Positions 34,582 to 48,587 are shown, counted from the stretch's first letter. The stretch: 64,000 nt of DNA from Drosophila persimilis (GCF_003286085.1 NW_020825288.1:21204001-21268000); one strand, 5' to 3'. Numbers and translations are program-made. The notes: generated by a model not told the origin, from the letters alone.

Positions 34582-35118
34582 TTATTGATTATTATTGTTC
34601 AGCCGAAGCATTATGCCAGTGATGAATCGTGCGACGATGTTGCTGCTATCATCGTAATCGTCGAACGAAAAGCCTCGCACCTCTCTGTGCCAGGCCTGGC
34701 CTGCGTACTCGCCGTTCTGGTTGACCACCGGATGTGGCTGGTATTGGCCAACACCATAGCCGACAATGAGGCCTGTAGCACGATCCACAACGCAGCCAAT
34801 GACCAAGGGGCCCTGGATCTGGATCAGTGATGTAGTTGATGACTCATTGAGGGCACTGGCCAGACCATTTGCCATCTCGCTAACCGCTTCCTCACTTTCT
34901 ATGGCCCCGACTGCATCCTGCAGATAACGGGCTATTCTGTGGCCATTGAAAAAATAGACCCCTGTCCGGAATCCTATTGGCATGGAATACGAGCCAAAAA
35001 AATTGTTATTGCCAGCGTCTGACAACGGTGCAACGCGAACCAGATGATATTCTGGAGGTTCCTCTGTATTTGGTTGTAGCGAAAACGTATTCCTTATATT
35101 GCGGAAATACCTTCCCAT
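34582..35118 (-). CDS. Unrecognised single-exon protein, family copy 2 (178 aa)
   Basis: The frame is open from an ATG at 35118 (MGRYFRNIRNTF) to a TAA at 34582. I do not know the family. The C-terminal part has VVDRATGLIVGYGVGQYQPH, then NQNGEYAGQAWHREVRGF, which matches copy 1 at 17651-18295 (DRVTGVLVGCGIGQLQPQP, NGDYKGLEWYPEIRGF). The N-terminal half is shorter than in copies 1 and 3 and is not clearly alignable by eye. A poly(A) signal lies about 41 bp after the stop (complement of 34536-34541). It ends in an Asn run (LNNNNQ). The adjacent broken copy shows recent local duplication. Confidence 0.7.
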   Translation of the reverse strand: MGRYFRNIRNTFSLQPNTEEPPEYHLVRVAPLSDAGNNNFFGSYSMPIGFRTGVYFFNGHRIARYLQDAVGAIESEEAVSEMANGLASALNESSTTSLIQIQGPLVIGCVVDRATGLIVGYGVGQYQPHPVVNQNGEYAGQAWHREVRGFSFDDYDDSSNIVARFITGIMLRLNNNNQ

Positions 35119-35699
35119 AATGAAACAATCTAGCCTTGGATTTGTACTGAATCCTAATTCTAATTTTTGGTAAGCTTGTAAATTTTGCTAATTCACTTTG
35201 AATAAGAGATGGAACAAGCATAGTGCTGCTAGATCAGGACCTATTGGTAGATTTCATCGATGTTTGATTTTCCACAGCGGACATCGATGTTTATTCTCAA
35301 AGAGAAACAGAAGGTTGTTACGCGCATATCTCAGGCAAATAAGCAAAAACGCGCTGCTCGTTAACCGAACCAATAACCGACTAATAATAAAAAAATATAT
35401 AACTTAACTTAATAAAAGAACTAAGATTGCATTCAAAATACAAGTACAAATAAAAATACTAAATACGGGAAAGGTACATGAGTATTAGTAATTGAATGAG
35501 AAAAAGGGAATTAGTGGTGGAAATAATGTAAAGGGACCGAGTGTAAGACCCTAAAAATGTTAGGCAGGGACAACGGTATGTAGTTTCTAGTTGGAATGTA
35601 TATAAAACAAGTATTTATTTGAAAAACATCGCTATTTCATCGATGTTTTGCTCTATATCGATATAAAAAAATTAATTTCCCTCTTAGTAACCTATCCGA

Positions 35700-36300
35700 A
35701 TGTTAGAGTGGCGCATTTTCATGGAAATCCTGTGTTTGAGACTGATTTTTCCCAGCCTTTCCATCTTCATTACTTGCTCGTATATTCCGCCGTCTTTTGA
35801 AATCTCATTATACGAGCAGAAGGTGTCTGCTATGAAAACTCTTTCTTCTTTGCTATCAGATAGAGATCACGTGATAGTTCTAGGTGCTTTAAACTTGCCA
35901 GGTGCTGTTGGCCTTAGGTAAACGAGTCGAACAACCAGTGCGGTTTGTTTAATCTGTCCCAGTCTGTAGCCAAATATGTGATTCCTTGCAACGATCGCTT
36001 AATCTGTGCCTTGCATCTGATCCGACTATTTCCACATGGTGGACGTATTGTTCATGAAAAATTTGACATAGCACTGCAATGCCGAAGTTTCCATTGGATG
36101 GCTTTACAGTGGCAGCTTTGCATCACATCCAGAGTGAACAGTAAGTGTCTCTTCGGGTATTCAATGTTCTCTCAGCCAATGTCAATGGTTTCAGATGAGG
36201 CCGTCTTTGCTTGTGCTGCGGTCCAAAGCCGTAGTGTTGCGCTTAGGCTCACAGATGCACGAAATTCACCCCAGAATGCAAGACTTTGAACAAATTTCAT
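35700..36300 (+). pseudogene. Decayed fragment resembling a non-LTR retrotransposon endonuclease
   Basis: The frame from 35701 includes FITCSYIPPSFEISLYEQ and SDRDHVIVLGALNLPGA. This recalls the SYIPP...Y and (I/V)xGDFNLP motifs of the endonuclease domain of Jockey/CR1-type elements, with Asp of GDFN replaced by Ala. Soon after, the frame breaks, and NESNNQCGLFNLSQSVAKY continues in another frame. No reverse transcriptase is seen. The assignment rests on motif memory only. Confidence 0.4.
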
Positions 36301-36646
36301 GGATGAACGTACGTAAGTTCATATATTTGTATTTATGGAAATGGCGAAAAGTTGAGTTAGTTTCAATTGTTCGATTATCCAAATATTTCAACCCTACCCT
36401 TCCTATCGTGTGAGCTATCACCACTAGCAACAAAAAAAACTAACAGATTGACAAACATTGGATGTTACAGTAAGTTTTGCGCTTAACAGCTCTCAGACGT
36501 CTGTGTATATTTTCCCGGCAAAATTGTATATGTAGAAAAAAAATGTTACATTAAATATAATTAAATTCTTGCAAACATTTCGCTTTTCTTTGGACTTTTA
36601 GTTCTTTCTTCTCTCATATTACCTATTCATCTGCTTATCTTTTCCA

Positions 36647-37327
36647 TTATCCGACGATAATCTCACTGATCAAGACTACCAAATGTAAGATGGCTTTGAA
36701 GACGATTTGGTGTAAGCCGGTGTTGGGGCAAATACCGCTCACAATCGGTAAGAAGCTCAAGTACTGCGTTTCCGGATCTATTTCGGGCACCATTTTCCCC
36801 GCCATACATCCGATGAAGTCTCCGGTAACCCGATCCATAGCGTAGACAACCAACAGGTGACCGTGGATCGGACGTTGGACCAGTTGCGGCATACACCATG
36901 ACAATTTCAACACCAGGCATAGTTTGTGGGCCACGCTGTTAATCTCTTCCTCGGTGACGGGCCGGTTCGGTTCCATTTGAGACCGGGCGTTGGTCAGCAA
37001 GATACGTCCAAATTCGATGGGGTCGATGATGTAGCACTCGCTGTTAGCTAGTGAATGGGGCTCCACCACTAAGCCGTACATTCTAGTCGGCAAAAGCGCC
37101 GAGAATGCGTAGTTTCCATTATAAAATGGACCCAACACAATCGGTGTATTCAAATCAGGGTCCTCCAAATACGACAAAGGGAACGTGTGCACTTCCTGGT
37201 CGGCGTCGCTGTTGTTCACGTTACCCTCGGGTCCAGCGACGTGGTTTGGCATGGCAGTTTCCACCGAAGCAGAGGAGTCAGCCTCATCGTGTTCTTCCTG
37301 GACATTTAAAAGCTCGTCATGTAACAT
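36647..37327 (-). CDS. Unrecognised single-exon protein, family copy 3 (226 aa)
   Basis: I place the start at the ATG at 37327 (MLHDELLNVQEEHDEAD). Upstream in-frame codons begin at a non-ATG triplet and meet a stop. The N-terminus is acidic with Glu, Asp and Ser runs. The C-terminal part has VVYAMDRVTGDFIGCMAGK followed by a Pro and Asp/Glu pattern comparable to copies 1 and 2, but it is much more diverged (MAGKMVPEIDPETQYLSF). It has hydrophobic C-terminal residues. Membership of the family rests on the DRVTG block, similar length, strand and location; it is less certain than for the other pair. Confidence 0.6.
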   Translation of the reverse strand: MLHDELLNVQEEHDEADSSASVETAMPNHVAGPEGNVNNSDADQEVHTFPLSYLEDPDLNTPIVLGPFYNGNYAFSALLPTRMYGLVVEPHSLANSECYIIDPIEFGRILLTNARSQMEPNRPVTEEEINSVAHKLCLVLKLSWCMPQLVQRPIHGHLLVVYAMDRVTGDFIGCMAGKMVPEIDPETQYLSFLPIVSGICPNTGLHQIVFKAILHLVVLISEIIVG

Positions 37328-40300
37328 AGCCTCCACTTTAAACGATCGTCAAACTAGGCAAAATAAAGCTTTTTATACAAAATGTACTAGTTAGAGACTA
37401 GCGTGCCGTCTATCGTAACTATCGCGTAACTATCGATCAATACAATTGAATTACAAGTGAGTAAAACATCGTTTTATGTCTTCTAGTCGATAGTAAAGAA
37501 TATGTATTTATTTTATTTATTTAGTTTCGATTATACGCTGCCTGCACTGTGCAATATTATTGATTATTTTCTATATTAACTTAAAACTACGAGCACTTGT
37601 ATCACTGTATATCTCTCTTCCGCTCTACATTTGGGAGCAGTCTCCTCTCCCGGTGTCTGGCTGTCGGTAACCTTGATTGCCATCACCGTCAGCTGCTGGG
37701 ACGCAACCAATTGCGAAAGTAATCAAGCATACAGAACACCGCACCCCAAACTCTGTGCAAGTGGGAAATAGAAATGGAAAAAAGATGGAAAAGGAGAGAG
37801 AGGGAAAAGTCGTGCATAAATCAATTTGAAATGAAACGTACACTCCGTGTACTTTGTCGCTACTTGTAAGCGCCTCCGCCTTCGACTTCGCCTTCGCCAA
37901 CGTCACCTCCTGCTGGCTCCCGGGATGGCTATCCACGGATCGGCCCATCCTGGCAACAATGTATCCGCGCGGAGCTCTACATAAATTTACCGGGGAAATC
38001 TGCATAAAATCAGCGCTAACAAGCAGCCGCCTCCGCGACCGGGAGCCAACATCTTTTTCCGGCTACACAAGAGTTTCCGCTTGAGTGAACCGCACCGCAG
38101 CGCACCGCACCGAGAGGTGTATGGGTGGGTGGAACACGCAGAGAGGGTACAGGAGTACGGTAGGTACAACGTCTCAATATTGCAATCCTGTCAAGGCCGT
38201 GAAATTGACTGAATGAAACTTACAAAGCTGTCAAACAAGCTTAGCATTTGACATAGTGCCAAAGAAGCTACCACGGATCCCGTTGAAGAATTAACCATGT
38301 GGAGAACACAGATATATGGAAATGATTGGAGCCGCTTTCAAATGCCAGAAATGCCAGAATGTGCACTTTCCAAGCGTGAAACCATTGGCAACCGTAAGGA
38401 AAATGGGTAACGATATAAATTACGGTTTCCACTGAATGGGGGATTTGGGTTTTTGGAATTGGGTGAGAATTGGGCTTGTTTGCACAATGCTGGAGCCAGT
38501 GACAGTCATCACTAATTGCCAATGAGATGGAAACAGCACGAGAGGATACCACTTGTTTACAGACCATTGGATACATCGACCATTTGCCATGGCCCTGGCC
38601 AAACCTGAACACTTAACACTGCGGCTTGTTGACATGGAAACTGACTTAAGGTTAGGATCTGCAGTGCCATTGCAGCAACCTCCGTTCCGTTCCGTCACTG
38701 CCTCTGTCGTAATCCGAATGTAACACAAACTTCGCTGCCAAGTTTACGACAATTTGCTAAGTCATAAACTTGGGCCGGAGCAAAACCACACCACACCAGG
38801 GCACAGAACCAGGGCCTCACAGCAGGATGATATTCACTGGGATAGGTCAGTCCATGGATGATGGGCCTCGGGTGGAGTTGCGGCTCTATAGAGCAAACAA
38901 ACATACGGTAACTGCCAGCTGGTCCAGGAGCACAGTGGAGGATGTGGCCAACGACAGACTTTATGTTTATGTAAATTACCATGTCTTCCGGAGAGTGCAA
39001 AATATGATCCCTCCACATCCCACAATCCACCCCACCCACAGCCACACAGTCAACGCATAAACTTTAAATTGTTGACTAAAACAGAAGCGAAGCACTACCC
39101 AAGTAATTTCATATCAAATAAATAGTTGAGCTGGGTAATAAAACAAAGGCAGCAATACATCAGAATTCCATTTGCCCGGCAATCTAGCGACATGCAAAGT
39201 GAGTAACAGACGAAAATAGTATATACATAATCCCGGGTTCATGCCAAGGATCTCCCACCCCGGCCAGCACTTGCAGGGCGCTCTTCCTGGCGGAGTGTGA
39301 GTGCTCGAAAAACAAGTTTGTCATTACCAGAGCGACACGCTGGAGACGAAGATGAAGTTCTCGATGCATGTTTTGCTCTTCCTCCTCTCCACTCGAGCAC
39401 GAGCACTAGTACGAGTACTTTCTTCCAGCTTCCCTTTTTATTTCTTTAAGCCAGGACTACATTTGCATTTGACAATTGCGAGCGCCACTGTTGTAAAATT
39501 TGCAATGTAAAGCGCAAAATGAGACACAGTCCATCCAATCGTAGGCACAGTGGGGCAGAGGCGCACGTACCTCCACATAAACATACCCGATACTCAGTTT
39601 CTATACGGGATTCCCAATCAAATATCTATCTTATGATAGAACTTAATGCATTGATTGTATAGTTCAGCAAAGTTTGATTATCTTTCGATAGTTCCCCCAA
39701 CATCAATGATATATCCCTTTTCCAATTACCCCGTCCACAGTGCAAGGCCGACGACGACACATGACAATGTGACTGCTACTTCCACCCACACTTATTCGTT
39801 CAAACGGAAAAAAACGAAATAGAAAAGAGGAATAGAAGGCTAAGCGGAAACTGGAATCGAGACACCGACGACTGGCAGATGCTAATCCAGTTGCGCTTTT
39901 GTGTCATTCGCATTGTCACATTTGCTGGGCCCTCGTTGATAATGGCCCCGGGCTTTATTGTTCCTCCCGTTTCAGGCCAGACGCCAGTCAAGCAGCCGCC
40001 GCCGTCGTCGCCCATCCCATTATCCGTCCTCGTTGACTTGACTGGATGCCATTGCCATCGCAGCATCATGCCCATGCCCCCTGCCACATTACACACGCCA
40101 CTTGGCAGAACTCATCTCATTAAGCTCTGCATGTGCACATGCTGAAGTTGTTCTTCAATTTGCGTCTGCCTCTGCTTTCTATCTACATATGTACATGCCC
40201 ATGCCCACTGACAAAGCTTTTTTGAAAGTCCTTTTTTTACTCAGTTTTCTTTCACTTTTATTCCACTTTTTTTTTACATTCAGGAGTACAATTTTCTTTT

Positions 40301-43300
40301 AGTTTTGTCAACTAATTCTTGTCTACATCCTGAAGAGAGAGCTTTAAGAGCAACACAACCTGAAGACAGGACGACGAGTTCACGAAAATTTATTGCGCCG
40401 TGGGGTAATTTATTTATTCGAATTATTTTTTTTTTTTTTTTTACCAATTGAATGAATGCGAAAATCTCCAATGTGCAATTTCCATTATGTGAATGGAGCG
40501 GAATAAAAGAGAACTATCTCGATATATTTGTGGATTCGATTCGCATATATAGTACATATATAGTATAAAAACACATAACATCAGCAATTACAGAGGCACA
40601 GAAGGGGAGAGGAGAGACCTTTTTACGATATCTTGGTTATTTGCTGAGGCGGGTCAACGTTGCGGCTACTCAATCAATATTGGCTTTTCCACACACATTT
40701 GGCATACAATCGTATCTCGATGTGTTATATGCCTTCTGTTTGCTGGTCAAACATCAGACTCCGCAACACAGCATCACAGCAAGAAGTGAAATGAACAAAT
40801 AAATTAAATTAAAATGTATACAAACATAAATTATTTAGAGATAATGTACTGAGGTCAGTGGAGCGGCTAACAATAACCAGTAACCAGCAACCGAATAGCC
40901 AACAGCAGCAGCATCAGTGGGCCACCACAATAAATGCAATAAAACCAAATTCAATTGGCGGCCAGAACCAAGGCGATGAAGACAAAGTGGGTGAAGAGAT
41001 GGCCAAGACCAAGGGGTGGTTCCACCTCAGACCAGGAAAGAGGGCCATGACACTGGTGGCCAAGTAAGAGATGGTGGAAACAAAGAGGCCAAAACACCAG
41101 AGGTGGGGATCACAGCAAGAAGCAAACAAAGACAAATAAGCGAACGGCGGCGTCCCAAAAGTGAATTCCAAATAAATCACCCAAAATGAGAGCTCGACGA
41201 AGAAGGAGACCAAGAAGAAGTTGGCCAGGAACGAAGCGAGGCCCTGTCTCTTGACTTGTTTGGCCATTTGTTTTGGCTCTTGTACATTTCACTTTGTGTA
41301 TTTTCTGGTTTAGTGACTTTGACCTGGCGCGAATACCAGAGAAATCATTTATTGAATTGTCTTCCCGAAATAAGAAGAATCGAAATTATATGTGCGAAAT
41401 CAACAATACAACCACAAAAATACTTTACGGAATCAAGAAACTTTTCAAAAAAGTTTTTAAAGTAACTTTTGCTCCAATGATGTTTTTAAATGTGGAAAAA
41501 TTTTTGTAAATTTATGAGAAATCCCCTAAAGATGCATCTACCTGTGAAACACTCATATTATTGATAAATCTATTCCATTTAAGTACTTCAATTTTTCGTT
41601 TGAATAAATTCATTTCTGTAAAATATTTCTCTCAAATTGCATTCACAACAGGGAAAACCTGAGGTAAGTAGCTGGCATAAGCTTTTCTTTTTTCCCCCAT
41701 TTCGATTGTAGCTGCAACTTATTTAAATGCAAACCAGTGAACGAGGGAAAGACACAATCGAGTCCGGAGTCGAGAGTCCTTTTGCATCCTTTTTGCAGGC
41801 AAGTAAATCTCTGAATTGTTGCTGCTTTTTGCTGTATTCAATTTGAATGTCAAAGCCTGGGCTCAGACTGCTTTTTTTGGGATTTCCCATGTAAGTTTTA
41901 GTCCTCCTTTTGATTAAGTAAATTTTTGAATTTAAGTGGAAAACTCTTTTGGAGCAAACACCTTTTATTGTAGTTGACTGAATGGTAGGTTTGATTTGTT
42001 GTGGAGATGGCCTAAAGATCATTTCTTAATTAATGTTTACTGTCATATCTATCATAGTAATATGTTATTTATTTAGTTGCCCTGCATATCCTGAACTCTC
42101 TCTCAAGCGAAATCTGTCGCCCCTTTTTGTGTTCTGGCTCTTTTAGGCCAGGTTTTTTAGAGGCCTGGGCAGTGGTGATGTTGGTCCATTCGTGGCCGCG
42201 AGGCAGTTGAAGTAAAGACGAAGTACTTTGCCAAGTTCATAAAATATTCAGCTGCACTTTAGCCAACAAACAGCCGCTAAGAAGTTGCCTGCAATAATGT
42301 TATTTTCCCAGCCGCACCTCCACTCGAGTGGAGTCCGGACTCCGGAGTGGAGTATTCTGGCGTGGCGGAAGTTGTGGAAGTGTTCCTGCTTCTTCTTCTG
42401 CTGGGGATTGGGCTGCACTCTGCTGGCTGCTGGGGATTGAGCTGAGTGGGTGGGTTATTCAAGCAAGTGGTGCCAAATGGCAGATTAAAACGGTGTTAAG
42501 TTGCGGCTGGCGGAGATTTTACTTGCGGCGGGAGCAGCTCTGGCAGGCAGGTGCTTAAGATTACGCAAAGCGAATAAATAAGCGGTTCCCGCAGGGGATA
42601 AGCGACTGTCTGGTCCTCCTCCTGGACTCCCCAGGGCATATAACGCTGCACAGATCTGGCAGAGTTGAGTTATGTCCCTGGCATTTGCCACTTACCCGCC
42701 ACAGCACTAATTGCGCTAAAAATACTGCAGCAAGTATTTAAATGAAAGTCCTTAACATGTGACATTCCCATTCACGGTATGCAAATGCCTAACGAACATC
42801 CTCATCGGTTTCTGAATGGACCAAGATATGGGACCACGACCACTCTGACGACAGCGACACCTTCAGCTGCTGTCCCTGTCAGAAGCAGGGGGCCTGGGGT
42901 CTTGGTGTTGAAAATGTTTGCTGCTGAAGGACACGGCACAACAGAATGAATGCAGAAACGTCGTTGGCATTCGGTTGTGTAAACATTTTAATTTCTGCTG
43001 CTAACAAATGTGCCATAGGACCAGAAACCGTAGGACCAAAAGAACCTCAGCTGCCAGGACCAAAGCAGACGTCACCTTGCACACAGCCATGCGGCACGGG
43101 GTACGGGGCACGGGGCACGGAGTAGGCTGCAGGATGCAGGGGCTGCCCTCTATCCCAGCTGCAAACCAACATGTGGACCACGGTCGAAATGCCTTTGTCT
43201 CCACCTCCCCGTCTCTGCTCCCTCATTCTGTTTGGGACATGGCCAAGACGAGTACTGGTGGGTTTCCACAATGCGAGTGTGAATTTGCAGCTTCAATTTC

Positions 43301-44688
43301 AATGTAAAAACCCAACGAAGCCAAAGGGAAACGAGGTGTCGAGGCCTGCTTTTGGACCCAGAGATGTGATAAGTGTGTTTTTTGAGAAGATTGTTAAATT
43401 AAAAATTGGGAAATGGAAAAGATTCCTTCCTAATTTTCCTTATGGATCAGATGAAGCGCAAGTCACATTGCGATTAATCAGTATAGACGGCATCTGAAAA
43501 ATAGATTGCAACGAAAAGCTACGAAATACAGAGTACAGAGCTCTCATTAAGTTTTCCTAGGTCAGAGATTTCTTCTCCTATTCCGCATCATTTTTAAGGA
43601 CATACTTTGGATATTAAGGATAAGTTTCCCCTCAATATATATCCAACTTATCCTTGATTCCTTTAGCCAGGCACGACTCACGTTCCCACCTCTGTTCGAA
43701 CTTTGGGTCCTTGTAGAGTGTATGAAAATCTGAGGCTTTTGTACATTTTCGCTGCAGTCTCAAAATGCCGTTTATGTTGCACGCCTGGACCTGGACCCAG
43801 TCACTCTCACTCACTTACAGAGGCACGAACGAGCACACTGCCTGCCTCCTTCCACGCCCACTTCGAGGGAATATGTTTTTTGTTCATTTTATGGCCTTTT
43901 CTGGTGCCATAAACACCAGCACCTCCGTCATACCGCCGACCATTATGGGTATGCTTGGCAGTGCATCCCCCCAACCCTCCTCCTGCAACCATTATGGGGC
44001 ATGCCTCTGTATGCCTGGGTAAAGTGCAAAAAAGAGAGAAGACATCTGAAAACCGCATTTGGTTTCCACACACAGAGGACCTCTAATGTTTAGAGATGTG
44101 TTTGCATATAATATTTATAAAATAGGGAAAGCGAAAAGCGATGCGGCGACTGAGAATGGGACTGTGGCAGGATGGCTCTAAGCTTTTTGTGTGTGAAAAT
44201 ATCAGATATGCATTTCAAGGATACAATTACAAAAGCAAAGCAAAGCCACCACCACCGCCCCACAGCACATCACTGACAGGAACTGGAAAAACTTTTGCAG
44301 TTGCTCATCCTCATTGTACAACTAATGTTGAAATTTGGAAAATTTTAACAGCAAAAGCAGCTGAAACAGAAGGAGATACAGAGAGAGGAAAGGCATCGGC
44401 ATCGTGAGCCAGAAACTGTGGCAAGTATTTGGCATTCGCCTTCATTTAGCTGACAGTTTATTATTTTTAATGAGGCATATTATAATCAACATGCCACCAG
44501 GCGCCGCCACTCATATATATTTGAAAACACCAACCACAGCAATCGCTGATTTTGACAGCGAAATTAAAAACACTGACAGGACCCATTAAAATATTTATAA
44601 AGAAACTGAAATGAAATCGCACACAAAATATCCTTTTGTTTCGAGAGATCTCTCACTCCCATCTAAATAGATACACCAGTGTTGTGGA

Positions 44689-44701
44689 GGGGGGGGGGGG
44701 G
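44689..44701. repeat. 13-base G homopolymer
   Basis: An uninterrupted G run, unusual in length for this AT-rich stretch; it is also prone to sequencing error. Confidence 0.9.
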
Positions 44702-46810
44702 AATGGGTCCTAGTAATTTATGTGGGACAAATGTCCTGGGCTATATCTATATCTACCTTAGTGCACAACAAAAATATGTGTATATTCTCAGCCGGCAAAG
44801 TTTCACACCATAAATTAAATCCCAATGTGGCATTGGGTAAGTACAATGACATTTATTATAATTTACCGGGGGTGCCTCCACAAAAACGAACCGAGAAGAC
44901 ACAAAATACAGTCCTCCAACGAAACGAGGAATACCCTGTCTGCTTAACCATCTTGAAATAGCTCTCCCTCCCTGAAAGGATAGCTGGAACAGAATGTATT
45001 CACAATATATTTGAATGTATTTTGTCGCCTTGAAGTTTTTCTCCCCCTTTAAGATAATACTTTGGAGTATTTCTTGCTCCTCTTTGGAATGGTGGATGGT
45101 ATGTTGGAGATGCCTGTAAACAAGGACCCAATGCCCAGGCCATTTGATCTTAAGCAAACAATTCCAGCGGGTCAACAGGGGCTCAGCAGAGTGTGGGGTG
45201 ACCTGCTGTAGAGCTGTGAACAGTGTGTGACTATTATCCTTTGACCACTAACCTTAACCATAAATTGGCCAAAGAGCCAGGCACACACACACACACACAC
45301 TTACAGTCAGGGTTGACAGCGGAGTGTACTACGCCTGACCGCCGATATGAATGTCCTTCCTGGTTGAATGTATGTGTATGTTTGAGAGTATCCTGTATCC
45401 CTATGTATAGTCCAATCAATTTATCACTCGAACAGCGTCAAGGAAGCAGCGCCGACATGCACAAACACCGAACGAAGAACGAAGAAAAAAAGGAAAAAAT
45501 AATAATTTGCCCTCCATTAGAACATTTATAAACAAAGGATATTAGACAGGACAGGGGGTAGGAGCAAGGCAAAAAAAAGGTATTAGGGCACACGTTATGG
45601 GGCTCATTGGATGTGTCGCCAAAGATTTAATGGAGCACGAGAATGATGGCAGCCAAGGTGAAATTGCGCTACGGTCCACGGCCAGGTCCACTGACCGAAA
45701 CACAATAAATCATAAAAAGGAGTCTGCCATTGGGTTTATTGATATTGCATGTCCCTGTACAGCGAGCGGCATTAATATTAATCAAATTTATGCCCTATTC
45801 TCTATCGCCTGGACCCAAAAAAAAAACGATATATGTTGTTAGATATATATAGATAGATATTGATGATCAAAAGTTTTCCCCCTCTTGGCTTATTGACTTT
45901 CAGCTGTGGCCGAACAATACATTTTCTTGCTATACTTTTAGTTTTGGCGAAAGTTTTACAATTTATTTGGTCTAGGGGATAGACAGTGTCCTGTTCATAA
46001 CTAAATTATGTTAATTTCGTATCGTCCATAACTCATGGCTAACAGCCGAGTGAAAGTTATTGGGGCTAGCAGTCAGATTAAGTATACGCTCTCGATGGAC
46101 ATTGCAATTGGGGTTGAGTTGAGTCAGAGAAGAACACTGAGTCCATGGACACTGGTGAGAGAGCACTGGTGACTGACCTGTAAAGTCAGTCAGCTCTTTC
46201 CCATTCACATTTTCTGCATATCAAATCGCATCATTTGCAGCATTTAGTCAAATGAAAAATGGAGTGCAACAAATCAGCATAAACCAAAAAGGAAACAGGC
46301 CGAAAATTTTGCAGGGGCCAGTTAGCAGCTTGACAAATTGCCACTCAACCGAAAGAGTCGGTGGAAGAGGAGCTCTGCTCTCGAGGGCCTGGCGGGCAAT
46401 TGTTTATTTGGCTTTCATGTCGCGCATGTTAAATGCAAATTATTCAGAAATGCTTTTAACCTGGCTCAGACGGTGGCTTAGCGCACACATCCTGTGCGCG
46501 TTGACCCAGGACGTTTCACGAAGTGCCAGAGCGCCAAAGCGCCCCCTCAATGTTAAATGTAATTTCTGGCATTTTCTTTATTTTACAAATAAGCTTCACG
46601 CGATTATGCAAATTTTCTGTGTGTTCCCAGGATTCGCCTGACTGGAAACACAGGCGCATTTCTGTGGCCAGGTTAGGTCAGGTCTCTACCGCCTCCTGGT
46701 TAGGAGGCATTCGAAAGGTCACTTAACGTTGACGGTTGACGTGAACCGCGCGACGCGTATGAATAAATTTGCAATTTGAAATTCGAATTTCACAGTAAAG
46801 AAGAGTTGTT

Positions 46811-46811
<1 letters not shown>

Positions 46812-46842
<31 letters not shown>
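46812..46842. repeat. (GA)n microsatellite
   Basis: About 15 GA units. GAGA tracts can bind GAGA factor in flies, but no promoter is apparent next to it. Confidence 0.95.
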
Positions 46843-46844
<2 letters not shown>

Positions 46845-48587
46845 AGAACGCTACGATAGATGGTGTCCTGCTCAATCATCCTATGTTTGAGCTTTAATTT
46901 AATATAACCCCCCAGCGCTTAACAATGAAAATAATAAAGTGTCATTTGGCCAACGGCAGAACGAACAGCTCCGCTCCCGTTGTCTGTCTGAGCCCCAGGG
47001 TTATATATGGCAGGCAGAATGGAATGTGTGTGCATTATGTGCATTTGATATATTTCTTAATAAAAATATCACGCAAGTCCAACAATGTCACCGAGACACA
47101 TACACACTCCCCGTCATACAGGAAACCCGTCCACGTCTCCTTGCAGGAATCCTCAGCAGCTGCAGACAACTCTGGTTCTGGGCTCTGGCTCTGGGGAAGG
47201 GGCCTTCGGAGAACCCATGTGTCGTCCGGGAAAATGAAAAATGATCAAAGTGAGTGTTTGGCTCAAAAGACCAGGAACAGAAAAAAAAGAGAGTGTGTTG
47301 CACCAGCAGCTGCTCCTGTCTCCCGCCTCTTTTCATGTGTGTGAGTGTCACCAGGGGATATCATCAGTTGCTACTTGCAATATTTAGCAGCTCCCAGAGC
47401 ACACATCTGCTCTCCGCGCTGGGATGTCCTGTCCACTCAGTTAATGCGGGCAAACAAAAGGAGTACGAGCCCGCAGAACTGCTGGAAGAGGTGGCATGCC
47501 AATGCCCATGCCCCTGCAGCAGCTGTTGCAACAGAGTAATCAGCAGCCGTAGATGGAGCGAAGAGGAGCAGTTGCCTTAGCCACCAACTAATTAGTTACT
47601 ATGCATTGATTTTTATGCTTCTGCTTAATTTCGCATGACAAATTGTTAATACGTCAAAACAAAGGAGCTCTTTCCCATTCGTATGGTTGCCACGGATGGG
47701 ATGGGGTTTTAGCGACAGAATTTATGATAATAAAAGCCGTAGACAGTCGCTCCACTCCGTTCCCTCAACCCCTCCCACGAACAAGCGTCATAAAAACCCG
47801 TGTATATATAGAGATATATGCATACTTGTATGGCATTGTCTGAAAAGTCTCGCTATGATTGAGAAATATGTGCAGACACGGCTCATTGAAGGCGCCATGC
47901 CACGGCGGCACACGTTCATAAAAGAAATACAACAGCAATACAGAACGAAACAAAAGCCATAAAATAACATATACATCGCGGGTATGGTGGGGTGTATAAA
48001 TCATTAGGCGAACAGCCAGGGGCAAATTGTCTGAGAAGAGTCTTTGAAATGCATCGTTTGATATAGATTTGATTAGAGAAAAGTTTTCCTGAACGTGGCC
48101 ACAAATATTTGGGGAGTGTTCTTCCGAGGAAAAGCAATTTATAATATGTAGATCGTTTTACTGTGGAAAACGTATGTACATTTCTGACTGAAATTCTCCC
48201 TCATATTTTATAGATACCAAAGAAAATTAAGTAAGTTAAGAAAATAATGCTTGTACTCCGAATAATATATTCAAATCCACACACTCAGGAGGAAGAATCT
48301 ATTAGAAATTTGATGATTGCTGCTTTTTCTTTAATATTCCAAGGAACTTCAGAAATTCTATTATAAAAAGTTAGAAAAAATTCTGAATGTAAAGATGGAA
48401 TAATCACCGATTAAGAATAAACTAACGTATGTCACATCATATCAGGTGTAAGGTTATCTCTATCTCACCTACAAATAGATCGCATGGTCCACATTTAGAC
48501 CATTCCTCGTTAAGATTAATTCTTTAAAATACCTGAGAAATTGCAGGTTCAATTCAAAAGCACATCTTATTCTTGGACGTATCCAAG

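Larger units (their letters stand above)
37337..48587. other. About 11 kb with no recognised protein gene
   Basis: Long open frames here show biased composition and no family motif. The stretch includes a 17-base T run (40426-40442), a 13-base G run (44689-44701), a (CA)n near 45284-45300 and a (GA)n run at 46812-46842. It may hold regulatory DNA or introns of genes whose exons lie elsewhere. Confidence 0.5.

Noticed and set aside
38770-39060. 96-aa + strand open frame
   Set aside because: No recognisable domain, and the composition is like the surrounding non-coding sequence.
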